Positions 18,951 to 29,107 are shown, counted from the stretch's first letter. The stretch: 64,000 nucleotides of DNA from Pseudomonas alcaligenes (GCF_014490745.1 NZ_LZEU01000001.1:3499501-3563500); one strand, 5' to 3'. The notes: a model not told the origin generated them from the sequence alone. Translations and numbers: made by a program.

Positions 18951-19649
18951 TCACTCGTCCGAGGTGTGAACCTTGCGGTGCAGGATCGCCTGGAACTCGT
19001 CAGCGAAGGTGTAGTAACGGCCGATCAGGCGCTCGCCGCCGGCGGAGAAGCGGTTGTAGGCGATGACCGCCGGAATTGCCGCGAACAGGCCGATGGCGGT
19101 GGCGATCAGCGCTTCGGCAATGCCCGGGGCGACGGTGGCCAGGGTAGCCTGCTGTACCTGAGCCAGGCCGCGGAAGGAGTTCATGATGCCCCATACGGTA
19201 CCGAACAGGCCGACATAGGGGCTGGTGGAGCCGACGGTGGCGAGGAATGGCAGGCTGGTTTCCAGCTTCTCTTCCTCACGCGAGATGGCCACGCGCATGG
19301 CACGCGCCACACCGTCCATCACCGCATCCGGATCGACGCCGGGTTGCTGGCGCAGACGGGAGAATTCCTTGAAGCCAGCGCGGAAGATCTGCTCGACGCC
19401 GCAGTCCGGATCCGGGTTGCTGCCGGCCTGACGATACAGTTTGGACAGATCGATACCAGACCAGAAGCGCTCCTCGAAGACCTCCAGGGACTTCTTGGCG
19501 GCACGCAGCATGGTGCTGCGCTGGAAAATCATGATCCACGAGGTGACCGAGGCGGCCACCAGGGCGAGCATCACCAGCTGCACCACGAAACTGGCGTTGC
19601 TGATCAGACTCCACATCGACATATGGTCAACGGCGTTGGCTGGTTCCAC
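18951..19649 (-). CDS. tolQ: Tol motor protein TolQ
   Basis: This 232-residue inner-membrane protein of the MotA/TolQ/ExbB family has three transmembrane segments (about 17-40, 135-160 and 172-195, the last containing GLFAAIPAVIAYN). TolQ and TolR form the proton channel that powers TolA. The start is a GTG with GGAGAG 5 nt upstream. It follows ybgC by 2 nt, the standard gammaproteobacterial order. Confidence 0.97.
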   Translation of the reverse strand: MEPANAVDHMSMWSLISNASFVVQLVMLALVAASVTSWIMIFQRSTMLRAAKKSLEVFEERFWSGIDLSKLYRQAGSNPDPDCGVEQIFRAGFKEFSRLRQQPGVDPDAVMDGVARAMRVAISREEEKLETSLPFLATVGSTSPYVGLFGTVWGIMNSFRGLAQVQQATLATVAPGIAEALIATAIGLFAAIPAVIAYNRFSAGGERLIGRYYTFADEFQAILHRKVHTSDE

Positions 19650-19651
19650 GC

Positions 19652-20098
19652 TTACTCTCCTGCAGGGGGTAGACCCGCATCACGGGCGAAGGCTGCGCGC
19701 AGCGCTTCGGGAATGGCACGGGGTTTCAAACTGTCGGCGCGCACACAGGCCACCACGAACTGCCCCTCACAGAGCAGTGCCTCATCCGTTGCCCGCCGCA
19801 CCTGTTGACGAAAGCGCAGGCTGGCACGGTTTAACTCGATCACTTCGGCAGTGATAAAAATCTCGTCATCCAGCCGTGCGGGCGCATGGTAACGCGCCTC
19901 GGCCGAATGCACGACGAACAGCAGGTTCTCCCCGGCCAGCTGCGACTGGGCAAAACCCAGCGAGCGCAGGCGCTCGGTACGCGCCCGCTCCATGAACTTG
20001 AGGTAATTGACGTAGTAGACAATGCCGCCGGCGTCGGTGTCTTCGTAATACACCCGGCTTTTCAGGGCAAAAGGCTGGGCCTCGTTTTGCGCGCGCAT
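19652..20098 (-). CDS. ybgC: acyl-CoA thioester hydrolase YbgC
   Basis: This hot-dog-fold thioesterase (148 residues) has the family catalytic Asp in [25 protein letters not shown]. YbgC hydrolyses acyl-CoA/acyl-ACP and has been linked to phospholipid synthesis. It is the first gene of ybgC-tolQRAB-pal-cpoB. There are 52 nt between it and the upstream ruvB stop. Confidence 0.95.
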   Translation of the reverse strand: MRAQNEAQPFALKSRVYYEDTDAGGIVYYVNYLKFMERARTERLRSLGFAQSQLAGENLLFVVHSAEARYHAPARLDDEIFITAEVIELNRASLRFRQQVRRATDEALLCEGQFVVACVRADSLKPRAIPEALRAAFARDAGLPPAGE

Positions 20099-20150
20099 AC
20101 TCTAGTGCTTACTCCCGGCCTTGCCAATCGGCCAAGCCCTTGTTTTTCAA

Positions 20151-21203
20151 CTATTCGTCGCTTCCTGCGAAGAGGTCGGCGGTGGGTGCTTCACCCAGGC
20201 GTTTCGGCACATTGAGGCCGAAATGCAGATAGGCGTGGCGCGTCACCACCCGCCCCCGCGGGGTACGCATGATGTAACCCTGCTGAATCAGATAAGGCTC
20301 CAGCACATCCTCGATGGTGTGCCGCTCCTCGCTGATGGCGGCAGCCAGGCTGTCGATGCCCACCGGCCCGCCGTCGAACTTGTCGATCAGGGTCAGCAGT
20401 AGACGTCGATCCTGGTGGTCGAAGCCACGCTCGTCGACATCCAGCAGATTGAGCGCCTGGTCGGCAATCGAGCGGGTGATCTCGCCGGTGCCGCGCACTT
20501 CGGCGAAGTCGCGCACGCGGCGCAGCAGGCGGTTGGCGATACGCGGCGTACCGCGGGCGCGGCGGGCGATCTCGAATGCCCCCTCCGCCTCGATCGGCAG
20601 ACCGAGAATGCCGGCCGAGCGACTGACGATGGTGGCCAGGTCGGCGGTCGAGTAGAACTCCAGGCGCTGGACGATACCGAAGCGGTCGCGCAGCGGGTTG
20701 GTCAGCATGCCGGCACGGGTTGTCGCGCCGACCAGGGTGAACGGCGGCAGGTCGAGCTTGATCGAACGCGCGGCCGGGCCCTCGCCGATCATGATGTCGA
20801 GCTGAAAGTCCTCCATGGCCGGATAGAGCACTTCCTCGACGATCGGCGACAGGCGATGGATCTCGTCGACAAACAGTACGTCGCCCGGCTCCAGGTTGGT
20901 CAGCAACGCCGCCAGGTCGCCCGGGCGCTCCAGCACCGGGCCGGAGGTGCTCTTGATCGCCACGCCCATTTCCTGGGCGAGGATATTGGCCAGGGTGGTC
21001 TTGCCCAGGCCGGGCGGGCCGAAGATCAGGGTGTGGTCGAGTGCTTCCTGGCGGCCGCGAGCGGCCTGGATGAACAGCTCCATCTGTTCGCGCACACCAG
21101 GCTGGCCAATGTACTCGGCCAGTTTGAGCGGACGGATGGCGCGATCGACCTGCTCGTCGCGCTCACGGCTGCTGGCGGTTATCAGACGGTCGGCTTCGAT
21201 CAC
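20151..21203 (-). CDS. ruvB: Holliday-junction branch-migration ATPase RuvB
   Basis: This AAA+ motor (350 residues) drives branch migration with RuvA. It has Walker [10 protein letters not shown], Walker [10 protein letters not shown], sensor 1 GATTRAG, an arginine finger in NPLRDRFG, and a C-terminal winged helix ([16 protein letters not shown]). The start is a GTG 3 nt after ruvA. Confidence 0.97.
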   Translation of the reverse strand: MIEADRLITASSRERDEQVDRAIRPLKLAEYIGQPGVREQMELFIQAARGRQEALDHTLIFGPPGLGKTTLANILAQEMGVAIKSTSGPVLERPGDLAALLTNLEPGDVLFVDEIHRLSPIVEEVLYPAMEDFQLDIMIGEGPAARSIKLDLPPFTLVGATTRAGMLTNPLRDRFGIVQRLEFYSTADLATIVSRSAGILGLPIEAEGAFEIARRARGTPRIANRLLRRVRDFAEVRGTGEITRSIADQALNLLDVDERGFDHQDRRLLLTLIDKFDGGPVGIDSLAAAISEERHTIEDVLEPYLIQQGYIMRTPRGRVVTRHAYLHFGLNVPKRLGEAPTADLFAGSDE

Positions 21204-21206
21204 GGG

Positions 21207-21812
21207 TTAAACCATTCCTTTAAGGGCACGACGAATAAGCTCCTCGCTGGAGAGGCCATCTTCCTGCACGGCTGCCACGGCCTTGCTGGCTTCCTGCGGC
21301 TTGAAGCCGAGTGAGATCAGCGCACTCACGGCGTCGCTCTCGGCGCTTGAGACTGCCACGCCGGCACGGGGTTCCACCACCAGGGTGGCGATGGACGGCA
21401 TGCTTTCCCAGGCCTTGAAGCGGTCTTTCAGCTCGACCAGCAGGCGCTCGGCGGTTTTCTTGCCGACCCCCGGCACTTTTACCAGAGTCGAGGTATCGCC
21501 CGCCTGCACGCAACGCACCAGCTCGTCCACTTCCAGCCCGGACATCAGTGCCAGGGCCAGCTTGGGGCCGACGCCATTGAGGCGGATCAGCTCGCGGAAC
21601 AGCTCGCGCTCGCGCTTCTCGGCAAAGCCATAGAGCAGATGGGCATCCTCGCGCACCACCAGGTGGGTGTGCAGGGTTACCGGCTCGCCCAGCGCCGGCA
21701 GGCGATAGAGGGTGGTCATCGGCACTTCCAGCTCATAGCCGACGCCATTCACGTCCACGATCAAATGCGGCGGCTGCTTTTCCGCCAGGGTGCCTTTCAG
21801 GCGTCCGATCAC
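21207..21812 (-). CDS. ruvA: Holliday-junction binding protein RuvA
   Basis: RuvA (201 residues) tetramers hold the four-way junction for RuvB. It has an N-terminal OB fold (MIGRLKGTL), paired helix-hairpin-helix motifs ([33 protein letters not shown]) and a C-terminal RuvB-binding domain (about 155-201). The start is GTG, 17 nt after ruvC. Confidence 0.97.
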   Translation of the reverse strand: MIGRLKGTLAEKQPPHLIVDVNGVGYELEVPMTTLYRLPALGEPVTLHTHLVVREDAHLLYGFAEKRERELFRELIRLNGVGPKLALALMSGLEVDELVRCVQAGDTSTLVKVPGVGKKTAERLLVELKDRFKAWESMPSIATLVVEPRAGVAVSSAESDAVSALISLGFKPQEASKAVAAVQEDGLSSEELIRRALKGMV

Positions 21813-21829
21813 GAATTCACTTCCTTAGG

Positions 21830-22354
21830 TTACAAACGCAGGCGGCCGCCGCGCCGCTTGGCGCCGACCAGGCCATGGGGAATCAGGCTTTGCCGATGAT
21901 GGGCGTGGCACAGGGCAATGGCCAGGGCATCGGAGGCATCGATCTGCGGCTTTTGCACCAGCTTGAGCAGGTGCATGACCATCAGCTGCACCTGCTGTTT
22001 GTCCGCCCCGCCGGTACCGGCAATCGCCTGCTTGACCTGGGTGGCAGTGTACTCGGCGATATCCAGCCCCTCCTCCACCCCGGCGACTATCGCCGCACCG
22101 CGGGCCTGGCCGAGCTTGAGCGCCGAGTCGGCATTCTTTGCCATGAACACCTGCTCGATGCCCATGGTCACCGGCCCGTGGGTCTGGATCACTTCGCGCA
22201 CGCCGCGGAAAACGATCTGCAGGCGCTCGGGCAAGGGGCCGCTGCCGGTGCGAATGCAGCCCGAGGCGACATATTCGCAGCCGCGACCGGTGTCGCGCAC
22301 CACGCCGTAACCGGTGATGCGCGAGCCGGGGTCGATACCAAGGATCAGCGTCAT
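21830..22354 (-). CDS. ruvC: Holliday-junction resolvase RuvC
   Basis: This endonuclease cuts Holliday junctions symmetrically. The 174-residue protein has the catalytic acidic residues Asp8 ([12 protein letters not shown]), the Glu in GIEQVFM, and the C-terminal [12 protein letters not shown] pair. The start is the ATG at 22354 with GGATGG upstream. It begins the ruvCAB operon and is separated from yebC by a strong terminator, so it should have its own promoter at 22355-22458. Confidence 0.97.
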   Translation of the reverse strand: MTLILGIDPGSRITGYGVVRDTGRGCEYVASGCIRTGSGPLPERLQIVFRGVREVIQTHGPVTMGIEQVFMAKNADSALKLGQARGAAIVAGVEEGLDIAEYTATQVKQAIAGTGGADKQQVQLMVMHLLKLVQKPQIDASDALAIALCHAHHRQSLIPHGLVGAKRRGGRLRL

Positions 22355-22458
22355 GCTCTGCCATCCGCGGCACGGCCAAGGCGCGCGCCACACTGTCTAT
22401 TTATCCAGGCCGCAGTATACGGGGCAGCAACTGGCGTCGTCATCCCGGGCGCCCATAT

Positions 22459-22492
22459 AAAAAAGCCGGAAGCGCCCAAGGCGGCTTCCGGC
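22459..22492 (-). terminator. terminator of yebC
   Basis: A 9-bp stem (GCCGGAAGC/GCTTCCGGC) with a 10-nt loop is followed by six T on the minus strand, 20 nt past yebC. Confidence 0.85.
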
Positions 22493-22511
22493 CCGGATTG
22501 CACGAGCGGGA

Positions 22512-23261
22512 TCAGTCCAGCTGCTCCATGATCTCGTCGGGAATTTCGGCGTTGTGGTAGACGTTCTGCACGTCGTCCAGGTCTTCCAGCATGTCGATCA
22601 GCTTGAGCACCTTCTTGGCGGTTTCCAGGTCGGTCACCGGCGCACTGACCGACGGGATCATGGCGATTTCCGCCTCTTCACCCTTGAAACCGGCCGCTAC
22701 CAGCGCCTCGTTGACCCCGAGGAACTCGGCGAAACTGGTGGAAACCAGCGCGGAGCCATCCTCGCCCATTTCCACATCGTCGGCACCGGCCTCCAGCGCC
22801 GCCTCCATCAGGGCATCTTCGCTGACGCCGGGAGCGAAGCTGATCTGCCCCTTGCGCTCGAACATGTAGGCCACCGAACCGTCGGTACCGAGGTTGCCGC
22901 CGCACTTGGTGAAGGCATGACGCACGTCAGCTGCGGTGCGGTTGCGGTTGTCGGTCATGGCTTCGATGATGATCGCCACGCCACTCGGCGCGTAGCCCTC
23001 GTAGCTCAGCTCGATCATGTTGTCGGCTTCGGTGTTGCCGGCGCCACGGGCGATGGCGCGGTCGATCACGTCACGCGACATGTTGGCGGTCAGCGCCTTG
23101 TCCACTGCCAGACGCAGGCGCGGGTTGTCCGCCGGCACGCCACCGCCATGCTTGGCGGCCACGGTCAGCTCACGAATCAGCTTGGTGAAGATCTTGCCGC
23201 GCTTGGCGTCCTGACGCCCCTTGCGGTGCTTGATGTTGGCCCACTTGGAATGACCAGCCAT
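22512..23261 (-). CDS. yebC: YebC/PmpR-family regulatory protein
   Basis: This 249-residue protein has the three-domain YebC fold, with signature [27 protein letters not shown] start (residues 1-27) and [12 protein letters not shown]. The P. aeruginosa member (PmpR) represses pqsR, and YebC-type proteins have also been reported as translation factors for proline-rich stretches. As the PQS genes near this locus are absent, the translation role or other targets seem more likely here (inference). It lies between aspS and ruvC. Confidence 0.93.
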   Translation of the reverse strand: MAGHSKWANIKHRKGRQDAKRGKIFTKLIRELTVAAKHGGGVPADNPRLRLAVDKALTANMSRDVIDRAIARGAGNTEADNMIELSYEGYAPSGVAIIIEAMTDNRNRTAADVRHAFTKCGGNLGTDGSVAYMFERKGQISFAPGVSEDALMEAALEAGADDVEMGEDGSALVSTSFAEFLGVNEALVAAGFKGEEAEIAMIPSVSAPVTDLETAKKVLKLIDMLEDLDDVQNVYHNAEIPDEIMEQLD

Positions 23262-23309
23262 AACTCACTCCGGTTGTTGCATTTCAACTTTATTGACAGC
23301 CCATAACGA

Positions 23310-23334
23310 AGGAGCCTGGCAAATCCAGGCTCCT
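23310..23334 (-). terminator. hairpin between aspS and yebC
   Basis: Perfect 10-bp arms (AGGAGCCTGG) with a 5-nt loop lie just past the aspS stop. The following minus-strand bases are only weakly T-rich, so partial read-through into yebC is likely. Confidence 0.5.
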
Positions 23335-23345
23335 GTCGGTTCGGC

Positions 23346-25121
23346 TTATTCGGCCTTGGCTTGCTCGCGCAGGCGAATGTGCAGCTCGCGCAGCGCCTTG
23401 TTATCCACGATACCCGGCGCCTGGGTCATGACACAGGCCGCGCTCTGGGTTTTCGGGAAGGCAATCACTTCGCGGATCGAGCTGGCGCCGGTCATCAGCA
23501 TCACTAGGCGATCCAGGCCGAAGGCCAGGCCACCATGGGGCGGCGCACCGAACTTCAGGGCGTCGAGGAGGAAGCCGAACTTCTCCTGCTGTTCGTCTTC
23601 GCTGATGCCGAGCACACGGAACACGGTCTGCTGCATGGCCTTGTCGTGGATACGGATCGAACCGCCACCCAGCTCGGTACCGTTGAGCACCATGTCATAG
23701 GCGCGCGACAGGGCTGCGGCCGGGTTGGCCTCCAGCTCTTCCGGGGTGCACTTGGGCGCGGTGAACGGGTGGTGCATGGCGGTCAGGCTGCCATCGTCGT
23801 TCTCTTCGAACATCGGGAAGTCGACGACCCACAGCGGCGCCCACTCGCAGGTGAGCAGGTTCAGATCGTGGCCGACCTTGATGCGCAGCGCGCCCAGGGC
23901 ATCGCAGACCACCTTGGCGCGGTCAGCACCAAAGAACACGATGTCGCCATCGACGGCGCCGACGCGATCGAGGATGACCTTGAGGTTGTCTTCCGGGATG
24001 AACTTGACGATCGGCGACTGCAGGCCTTCGACGCCCTTGGCGCGCTCGTTGACCTTGATGTAGGCCAGGCCTTTGGCGCCGTAGTTGCCAACGAACTTGG
24101 TGTAGTCGTCGATCTGGCTGCGCGGCATGGCGGCAGCGCCCGGCACGCGCAGGGCGGCAACGCGGCCTTTCGGATCGTTGGCCGGGCCGGAGAACACCTT
24201 GAACTCGACTTCTTTCAGCTGATCGGCGACGTCCACCAGCTCCAGCGGAATGCGCAGGTCAGGCTTGTCGGAACCGAAGCGACGCATGGCTTCGGCCAGG
24301 GTCATGTGCGGCAGCTCGCCGAATTCCAGATCCAGCACTTCTTTGAACAGATTGCGGATCATGGTCTCGGTGATGCCCATGATGTCGCTTTCGTCGAGGA
24401 AGCTGGTCTCGATGTCGATCTGGGTGAATTCCGGCTGGCGGTCGGCACGCAGGTCTTCGTCGCGGAAGCACTTGGCGATCTGGTAGTAGCGGTCGAAGCC
24501 AGCCACCATCAGCAGCTGCTTGAACAGCTGCGGCGACTGCGGCAGGGCGAAGAAGCTGCCGGCGTGGGTGCGGCTCGGCACCAGGTAGTCGCGCGCGCCT
24601 TCCGGAGTGGCGCGGGTGAGGATCGGGGTTTCGACGTCGAGGAAGCCGTTGTCATCGAGGTAGCGACGGATGCTCGAGGTGATGCGCGAACGCAGCTTGA
24701 GCTTCTCGGCCATCTCCGGACGACGCAGGTCGATGAAACGGTAGCGCAGGCGGGTCTCCTCGCCGACGTCGGTGTATTCGTTGAGCGGGAACGGCGGGGT
24801 TTCCGCCTCGTTGAGCACTTCCAGCTCGTAGCCCAGCACTTCGATGGCGCCGGACGCCATGTTGGCGTTGCGCGCACCCTCGGGACGCAGGCGCACCTTG
24901 CCGGTGATCTTGACCACGTATTCGCTGCGCACGCGGTCGGCCTTGGCGAAGGTTTCGGCACGATCCGGATCGAACACCACCTGGGCCAGACCTTCACGAT
25001 CACGGATGTCGAGGAAGATCACCCCGCCGTGGTCACGGCGACGATGAACCCAACCGCAAAGAGTGATTTCCTGGCCGTCCAGGGTCTCGTTCAACTGGCC
25101 GCAATAGTGGCTGCGCATCAT
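23346..25121 (-). CDS. aspS: aspartyl-tRNA synthetase (probably Asp/Asn-nondiscriminating)
   Basis: This class II synthetase has 591 residues: an N-terminal OB anticodon-binding domain ([23 protein letters not shown]), class II motifs (motif 2 [18 protein letters not shown], motif 3 [16 protein letters not shown]), and the bacterial GAD insertion. Pseudomonas AspS charges both tRNA-Asp and tRNA-Asn, the latter corrected by GatCAB; I infer the same here from near identity. Two adjacent ATG codons begin the frame; the first is used. Confidence 0.97.
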   Translation of the reverse strand: MMRSHYCGQLNETLDGQEITLCGWVHRRRDHGGVIFLDIRDREGLAQVVFDPDRAETFAKADRVRSEYVVKITGKVRLRPEGARNANMASGAIEVLGYELEVLNEAETPPFPLNEYTDVGEETRLRYRFIDLRRPEMAEKLKLRSRITSSIRRYLDDNGFLDVETPILTRATPEGARDYLVPSRTHAGSFFALPQSPQLFKQLLMVAGFDRYYQIAKCFRDEDLRADRQPEFTQIDIETSFLDESDIMGITETMIRNLFKEVLDLEFGELPHMTLAEAMRRFGSDKPDLRIPLELVDVADQLKEVEFKVFSGPANDPKGRVAALRVPGAAAMPRSQIDDYTKFVGNYGAKGLAYIKVNERAKGVEGLQSPIVKFIPEDNLKVILDRVGAVDGDIVFFGADRAKVVCDALGALRIKVGHDLNLLTCEWAPLWVVDFPMFEENDDGSLTAMHHPFTAPKCTPEELEANPAAALSRAYDMVLNGTELGGGSIRIHDKAMQQTVFRVLGISEDEQQEKFGFLLDALKFGAPPHGGLAFGLDRLVMLMTGASSIREVIAFPKTQSAACVMTQAPGIVDNKALRELHIRLREQAKAE

Positions 25122-25439
25122 GATCGTGGTTCGCTTCTCTAATCAGTCTTGAATTCGTCGGGCCGTTCGGCACGCATTCGGCGAGGGCCGCAGCCGTCGC
25201 AACAGCGCCCATGAAGCCGGCCTCGCCACCCGCACGCGGGCGCTGGGCGCATTCTCTTCAATTCGACACGGGGCTGGCCGCTCAATCGACCAGCGGCGCC
25301 GTCGACTTTCGCCTGGCGCAGCCGCATCCCGGGCAAGGGGCGCGATTATATATGGTTAATCGGCCCGACGCAGCCGCCCCCCCCCTCGCCTTTCGCCAGA
25401 GCTTTCTATACTCAAACTCCCGCCCTTGCGGAGAGCGCC
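25122..25439. other. aspS / Hpt-HD-GYP divergent intergenic region
   Basis: This 318-bp gap holds the control regions of two divergent genes. A -10-like TATACT at 25407-25412 lies 28 nt before the plus-strand ATG, with no good -35 at the usual distance. A GGAGAG site precedes that ATG. An A/T-rich spot (TTATATATGGTTAA) lies at 25346-25359. A 65-codon minus-strand frame here shows no gene features. Confidence 0.5.
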
Positions 25440-26558
25440 ATGGCCACCCCACACCCGGTCGACCTGAACCAGGAGTTGCTGGAAGAGTTTCGCATCGAAA
25501 CGGCGGAACTGCTGCCGCGCTGCGAGCAACTGCTGATCGAACTGGAACAGCACCCGCTGGACAGCGGCCGCCTGCGCGAGCTGTTCCGCCTGGTGCACAC
25601 CATCAAGGGCAATCTCGGCATCGTCGAGCTCAATGCCCTGCTGCCACTGCCCCAGGCCCTGGAAGACGTGCTCGACGCCCTGCGCGAAGACCGCCTGCGC
25701 TTCGACAGCCTGCTCGGCGACATCCTCCTGCTGAGCCTGGATCACCTGCGCGAGCTGATCACCGAAGCTCTCGACAACCGCCCAGCGCGCCTGGATCAGC
25801 GTGAACGGAAAAACCTCTGCCAGGCCCTGCAGGCCCTGGCGGCCGCGCCCAGTGCCCGGCAGACTGAAATCCGCCGCACCCTGCTGCAGCACCTGGACCC
25901 CAATACCCGCCTGCAGCCCACGGCACTGCCCAGCCAGAGCCAGCTGCTGCAACTGCTCAACCTGCACGGCATCGAAGTGGGCGCCGACCTGCACTTCTTC
26001 AGCGAACTGATGACCGCCGGCGAGCAGCGCTCGCCTTACTGGCATGGCCGCGGCATGCGTCTGCTGGCGCTGGCGCTGGCGATGAACGAAACCGCCGACA
26101 GCCCGATCGACGCAGCGCAACTGGCAAGCGCCGTGTGCCTGCACGACCTGGGCATGGCATTCCTGCCCCTGGAGCTGCTGCATAAAGAAGAACAGCTGAG
26201 CCGCGAGGAACGCCGCCAGATGCAGTCCCACCCACGCCAGGCTGCCGAATTGCTGCGACGCATGCCAGCCTGGGAGCTGGCCAGCGAGATCATCCTGCAA
26301 CACCAGGAGCACGTCGACGGCAGCGGCTACCCCAAAGGCCTGCAGGAAGCCGAGATCACCCCGGGAGCATTGTTGCTGAACATCGTCGACACCTTCGACG
26401 CGCGCACCCACGAGCGCGCCCACCAGACCCTGAGCAAGCGCCCGCGCCTGCGCGCCATCCTGGAAATCAACAACCTCAGCGGCCGGCAGTTCAGCAGCTA
26501 TTGGGTCGAGATATTCAACCGCACCCTGCAACAGCGCCCGGAACTGGCCCACCTCTGA
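25440..26558 (+). CDS. Hpt - HD-GYP domain protein
   Basis: This 372-residue soluble protein has an N-terminal Hpt domain (about 8-115) with phospho-accepting His53 in FRLVHTIKGNLG and a C-terminal HD-GYP domain (about 195-345): His202, His235-Asp236 (CLHDLGMAF), His264, the segment HQEHVDGSGYPKG at 288-300 and VDTFDAR. HD-GYP enzymes hydrolyse cyclic di-GMP. Two conserved positions differ: HDxGK reads HDLGM and HHE reads HQE (one metal-ligand His replaced by Gln), so activity may be lost or altered. No kinase or receiver gene is adjacent, so the Hpt must be fed by a distant hybrid kinase. I recall no such gene between aspS and dps in PAO1. Confidence 0.82.
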   Translation: MATPHPVDLNQELLEEFRIETAELLPRCEQLLIELEQHPLDSGRLRELFRLVHTIKGNLGIVELNALLPLPQALEDVLDALREDRLRFDSLLGDILLLSLDHLRELITEALDNRPARLDQRERKNLCQALQALAAAPSARQTEIRRTLLQHLDPNTRLQPTALPSQSQLLQLLNLHGIEVGADLHFFSELMTAGEQRSPYWHGRGMRLLALALAMNETADSPIDAAQLASAVCLHDLGMAFLPLELLHKEEQLSREERRQMQSHPRQAAELLRRMPAWELASEIILQHQEHVDGSGYPKGLQEAEITPGALLLNIVDTFDARTHERAHQTLSKRPRLRAILEINNLSGRQFSSYWVEIFNRTLQQRPELAHL

Positions 26559-26680
26559 CCTGATAGTCAGGAATCATCGAAGGCATTGACGCAAGCCAAT
26601 TCGGCCACAGCCAACCCTGTGATAGGCTCCAATCATCACCGGGAAGCTCTACCCCGGCCACCCGAGAGGAGACGCAAGAA

Positions 26681-27151
26681 ATGGAAATCAACATCGGCAT
26701 CGCCGAGCAGGATCGCGCCGCCATCGCCGAGGGCCTGTCCCGCCTGCTGGCCGACACCTACACCCTCTACCTGAAGACCCACAACTTCCACTGGAACGTC
26801 ACCGGCCCGATGTTCAACACCCTGCACCTGATGTTCGAGGCGCAGTACACCGAACTGTCCCTGGCCGTGGATCTGATCGCCGAGCGCATCCGCGCCCTGG
26901 GCTTCCCCGCCCCCGGCACTTATGCCGCCTATGCCCGCCTGTCCTCGATCAAGGAAGAGGAAGGTGTGCCGGCCGCGCAGGACATGATCAAGCTGCTGGT
27001 GCAGGGCCAGGAAGCCGTGGTACGCACTGCCCGCGGGATTTTCCCGCTGCTGGACAAGGTCAGCGACGAACCGACCGCCGACTTGCTGACCCAGCGCATG
27101 CAGGTTCACGAGAAGACCGCCTGGATGCTGCGCAGCCTGCTGGCGGCCTGA
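26681..27151 (+). CDS. dps: Dps-family ferritin
   Basis: This 156-residue mini-ferritin oxidises and stores iron with H2O2 and protects DNA. The family ferroxidase region is clear: [44 protein letters not shown]. It lacks a long Lys-rich N-terminal tail, so tight DNA binding is uncertain. A GAGAGGAG site lies 9 nt before the ATG. It is a single-gene unit with its own terminator, flanked by two cyclic di-GMP genes on the same strand. The upstream 122 bp contain ATAG-N7-TCAT, only a weak OxyR-like pattern. Confidence 0.94.
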   Translation: MEINIGIAEQDRAAIAEGLSRLLADTYTLYLKTHNFHWNVTGPMFNTLHLMFEAQYTELSLAVDLIAERIRALGFPAPGTYAAYARLSSIKEEEGVPAAQDMIKLLVQGQEAVVRTARGIFPLLDKVSDEPTADLLTQRMQVHEKTAWMLRSLLAA

Positions 27152-27167
27152 TTTGCCCGCCTAACCG

Positions 27168-27193
27168 AAAGGCCCGGCCAGACCGGGCCTTTT
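27168..27193 (+). terminator. terminator of dps
   Basis: GGCCCGG and CCGGGCC flank a 5-nt loop, followed by TTTT. Confidence 0.88.
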
Positions 27194-27259
27194 ACTAGGC
27201 GCCCGGCCCTGGCCTGTTCTATTCTTTGCCCAATCGACCTACTGACCGCAGCGACCTGC

Positions 27260-28324
27260 ATGAGCCAGCCGAAAGCCCCCTCTATTCTCGAACTCTATCC
27301 GGAAGAGACCCGCGAGGCTGCTGCCCTGCTCAAGCAGGCCGTGCCGCTGATGGTGCGCCACGACATTCCACCGACTCCGGTGCACTACGCACTCTGGTAC
27401 ACCTACAGCAAAGGCTCGGAACCCGAGCTGAACCGCCGCCTGGACAAGGCCGTCACGGACTTCGCCAGCTTCCCGCCGGAAACCGCGGTCAAGCTGTTCC
27501 GCGACTACATCATCAATGGTGAGCTGGAAGAAGCCCGCGCCGGCCAGCAGCAGGTCATCGAGCTGGTCGACGACATCCAGGGCGACGTGTCGCGTAGCGT
27601 GACTGGCAGCCAGCACTACCAGGCCAGCCTTTCCCAGGGCCTGGCCGCCCTGCAGGAACCCATAGTCGACGACCTGCCCAACGTGCTCACCGAACTGCAG
27701 CAGAGCACCCAGCTGATGCAGGATCAGCAGGAACAGTTCCTCTACCGCCTGCGTGCCGCCCAGAACGAAATCCACAACCTGCGCACCCAACTGGAGCGCG
27801 CCCAGGCTGCCGCCACCCTGGACAGCCTGACCCACGTATTCAACCGCCACGCCTTCACCCGCCTGCTCGACCAGGCCCTGAGCAACGAACCCGACGGCCT
27901 GGCCTTGGTCATGCTGGATATCGACCACTTCAAGCAGTTCAACGACCAGTACGGCCACCCACTGGGCGACCGCGTACTGCAACATGTTGGTCAGCTGATG
28001 CGCGACCTCCTACCCGCCCGCGGCATTGCCGCCCGCTACGGCGGCGAAGAGTTCTGCGTGATCCTGCGCGACTGCTACGACCTGGAGTCGGCCAGCGTCT
28101 TTGCCGAGCAGCTGCGGCAGAAGGTGCAGTCCCTGCGCATTCGCGTACGCAGCACCGACAAGGTGCTGGACAGCATCACCGCCTCCTTCGGCCTGGCTCT
28201 GGCCACTCCCGGCGACACCTTCGAAAGCCTGGTCACCCGGGCCGACGATGCGCTCTACCAGGCCAAGCGCAATGGCCGCAACCAGATCCACCCCGCCAGC
28301 CCGGAAGCCGCGCTAAGCGCTTGA
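27260..28324 (+). CDS. GGDEF-domain diguanylate cyclase
   Basis: This 354-residue cytoplasmic protein has an unassigned N-terminal helical domain (about 10-125), a coiled coil (about 145-185), and a GGDEF domain (about 186-345) with DSLTHVFNRHAF, metal-binding Asp220 (MLDIDHFKQFND), active-site GGEEF at 261-265, and ASFGLA. These residues predict a working cyclase that makes cyclic di-GMP. No RxxD inhibitory site precedes GGEEF, so product inhibition by that route is not expected. No transmembrane segment or known sensor domain is visible. It lies between dps and the cold-shock gene. Confidence 0.93.
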   Translation: MSQPKAPSILELYPEETREAAALLKQAVPLMVRHDIPPTPVHYALWYTYSKGSEPELNRRLDKAVTDFASFPPETAVKLFRDYIINGELEEARAGQQQVIELVDDIQGDVSRSVTGSQHYQASLSQGLAALQEPIVDDLPNVLTELQQSTQLMQDQQEQFLYRLRAAQNEIHNLRTQLERAQAAATLDSLTHVFNRHAFTRLLDQALSNEPDGLALVMLDIDHFKQFNDQYGHPLGDRVLQHVGQLMRDLLPARGIAARYGGEEFCVILRDCYDLESASVFAEQLRQKVQSLRIRVRSTDKVLDSITASFGLALATPGDTFESLVTRADDALYQAKRNGRNQIHPASPEAALSA

Positions 28325-28325
28325 T

Positions 28326-28354
28326 TTGAGTACACCTCTGCTTTGCGGTTAAAT
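28326..28354 (+). promoter_or_regulatory. promoter of the membrane cold-shock gene
   Basis: TTGAGT at 28326-28331 and TTAAAT at 28349-28354 are spaced by 17 bp. Transcription would start near 28361, leaving a leader of about 130 nt, which recalls the long structured leaders of cspA-type genes. Confidence 0.6.
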
Positions 28355-28490
28355 ATCGCCCGGTGCCGCTCCGCCCTCGTGCGGGCGCGACATAGGCGGG
28401 TGATTGCCGCTGTTTCAGCCCTTCGTCTTTCGGGCCTCCGCGCACCCCGCTCATCCTTTTATTGTCTGTATCAGAGTGAGCCATTCGAAC

Positions 28491-29096
28491 ATGCTGAAAA
28501 TCGTCCACCTGCTGACGGGCGTCGCCGCCCTGCTGCTGTCCTTCGCCCCCAGCCTGCGCAACGAAAGCCTGCCCTATCTGCAACACGCCGACGGCCTGTA
28601 CCTGGCCATCTACGGCTTGACCAACCTGCTGCTGGCCCCGCTGCTGCCGGTGCGCCACCAGGGCGTGCGCAACCAGCTGCAAGGCCTGGTTTCGGCCCTT
28701 CTGGTGCTGAGTGTGGTGCTGCAAGCCCTGGTATTGCTGGCCCCCCTGCCGCTGGTCGGCGAACTGCCGGCCGTGATCCTGAGCCTGGCCACTTTGGGCC
28801 TCGGCATCGCCCTGCACCTGGCCATCAACCTCGGCCCACGCCCGCACCAGCAGGCACCACTGACCCGCGACCTGGGCAACCGCGAGACCGGCACGGTCAA
28901 GTGGTTCAACACGTCCAAGGGTTTCGGCTTCATTTCCCGCGACAGTGGTGACGATATCTTCGTGCACTTCCGCGCCATCCGCGGCGAAGGCCACCGCGTG
29001 CTGATCGAAGGCCAGCGCGTGGAGTTCTCGGTAATGAACCGCGACAAGGGCCTGCAGGCCGAAGACGTGATTGCCGCCCTGCCCAGCCGCCGCTGA
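28491..29096 (+). CDS. membrane protein with C-terminal cold-shock domain
   Basis: This 201-residue protein has about four predicted transmembrane segments in residues 1-115 (for example [15 protein letters not shown] and [19 protein letters not shown]) and a complete cold-shock domain at about 133-200 with RNP1 (KGFGFI) and RNP2 (DIFVHF). The cold-shock domain binds single-stranded RNA or DNA; here it would be tethered to the cytoplasmic face of the inner membrane. PAO1 has a probable cold-shock gene at the same place (PA0961). The ATG at 28491 starts MLKIVHLL. The upstream frame is leader, not protein. Confidence 0.85.
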   Translation: MLKIVHLLTGVAALLLSFAPSLRNESLPYLQHADGLYLAIYGLTNLLLAPLLPVRHQGVRNQLQGLVSALLVLSVVLQALVLLAPLPLVGELPAVILSLATLGLGIALHLAINLGPRPHQQAPLTRDLGNRETGTVKWFNTSKGFGFISRDSGDDIFVHFRAIRGEGHRVLIEGQRVEFSVMNRDKGLQAEDVIAALPSRR

Positions 29097-29107
29097 ATCC
29101 CCCCATG

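Noticed and set aside
25139..25336. A 65-codon minus-strand frame upstream of aspS
   Set aside because: No ribosome-binding site and Arg/Pro-rich random composition; it lies in the aspS promoter region.
26563..26630. OxyR-like ATAG-N7 repeats upstream of dps
   Set aside because: Only the first block matches; the others have one or two mismatches in four, which is expected by chance.
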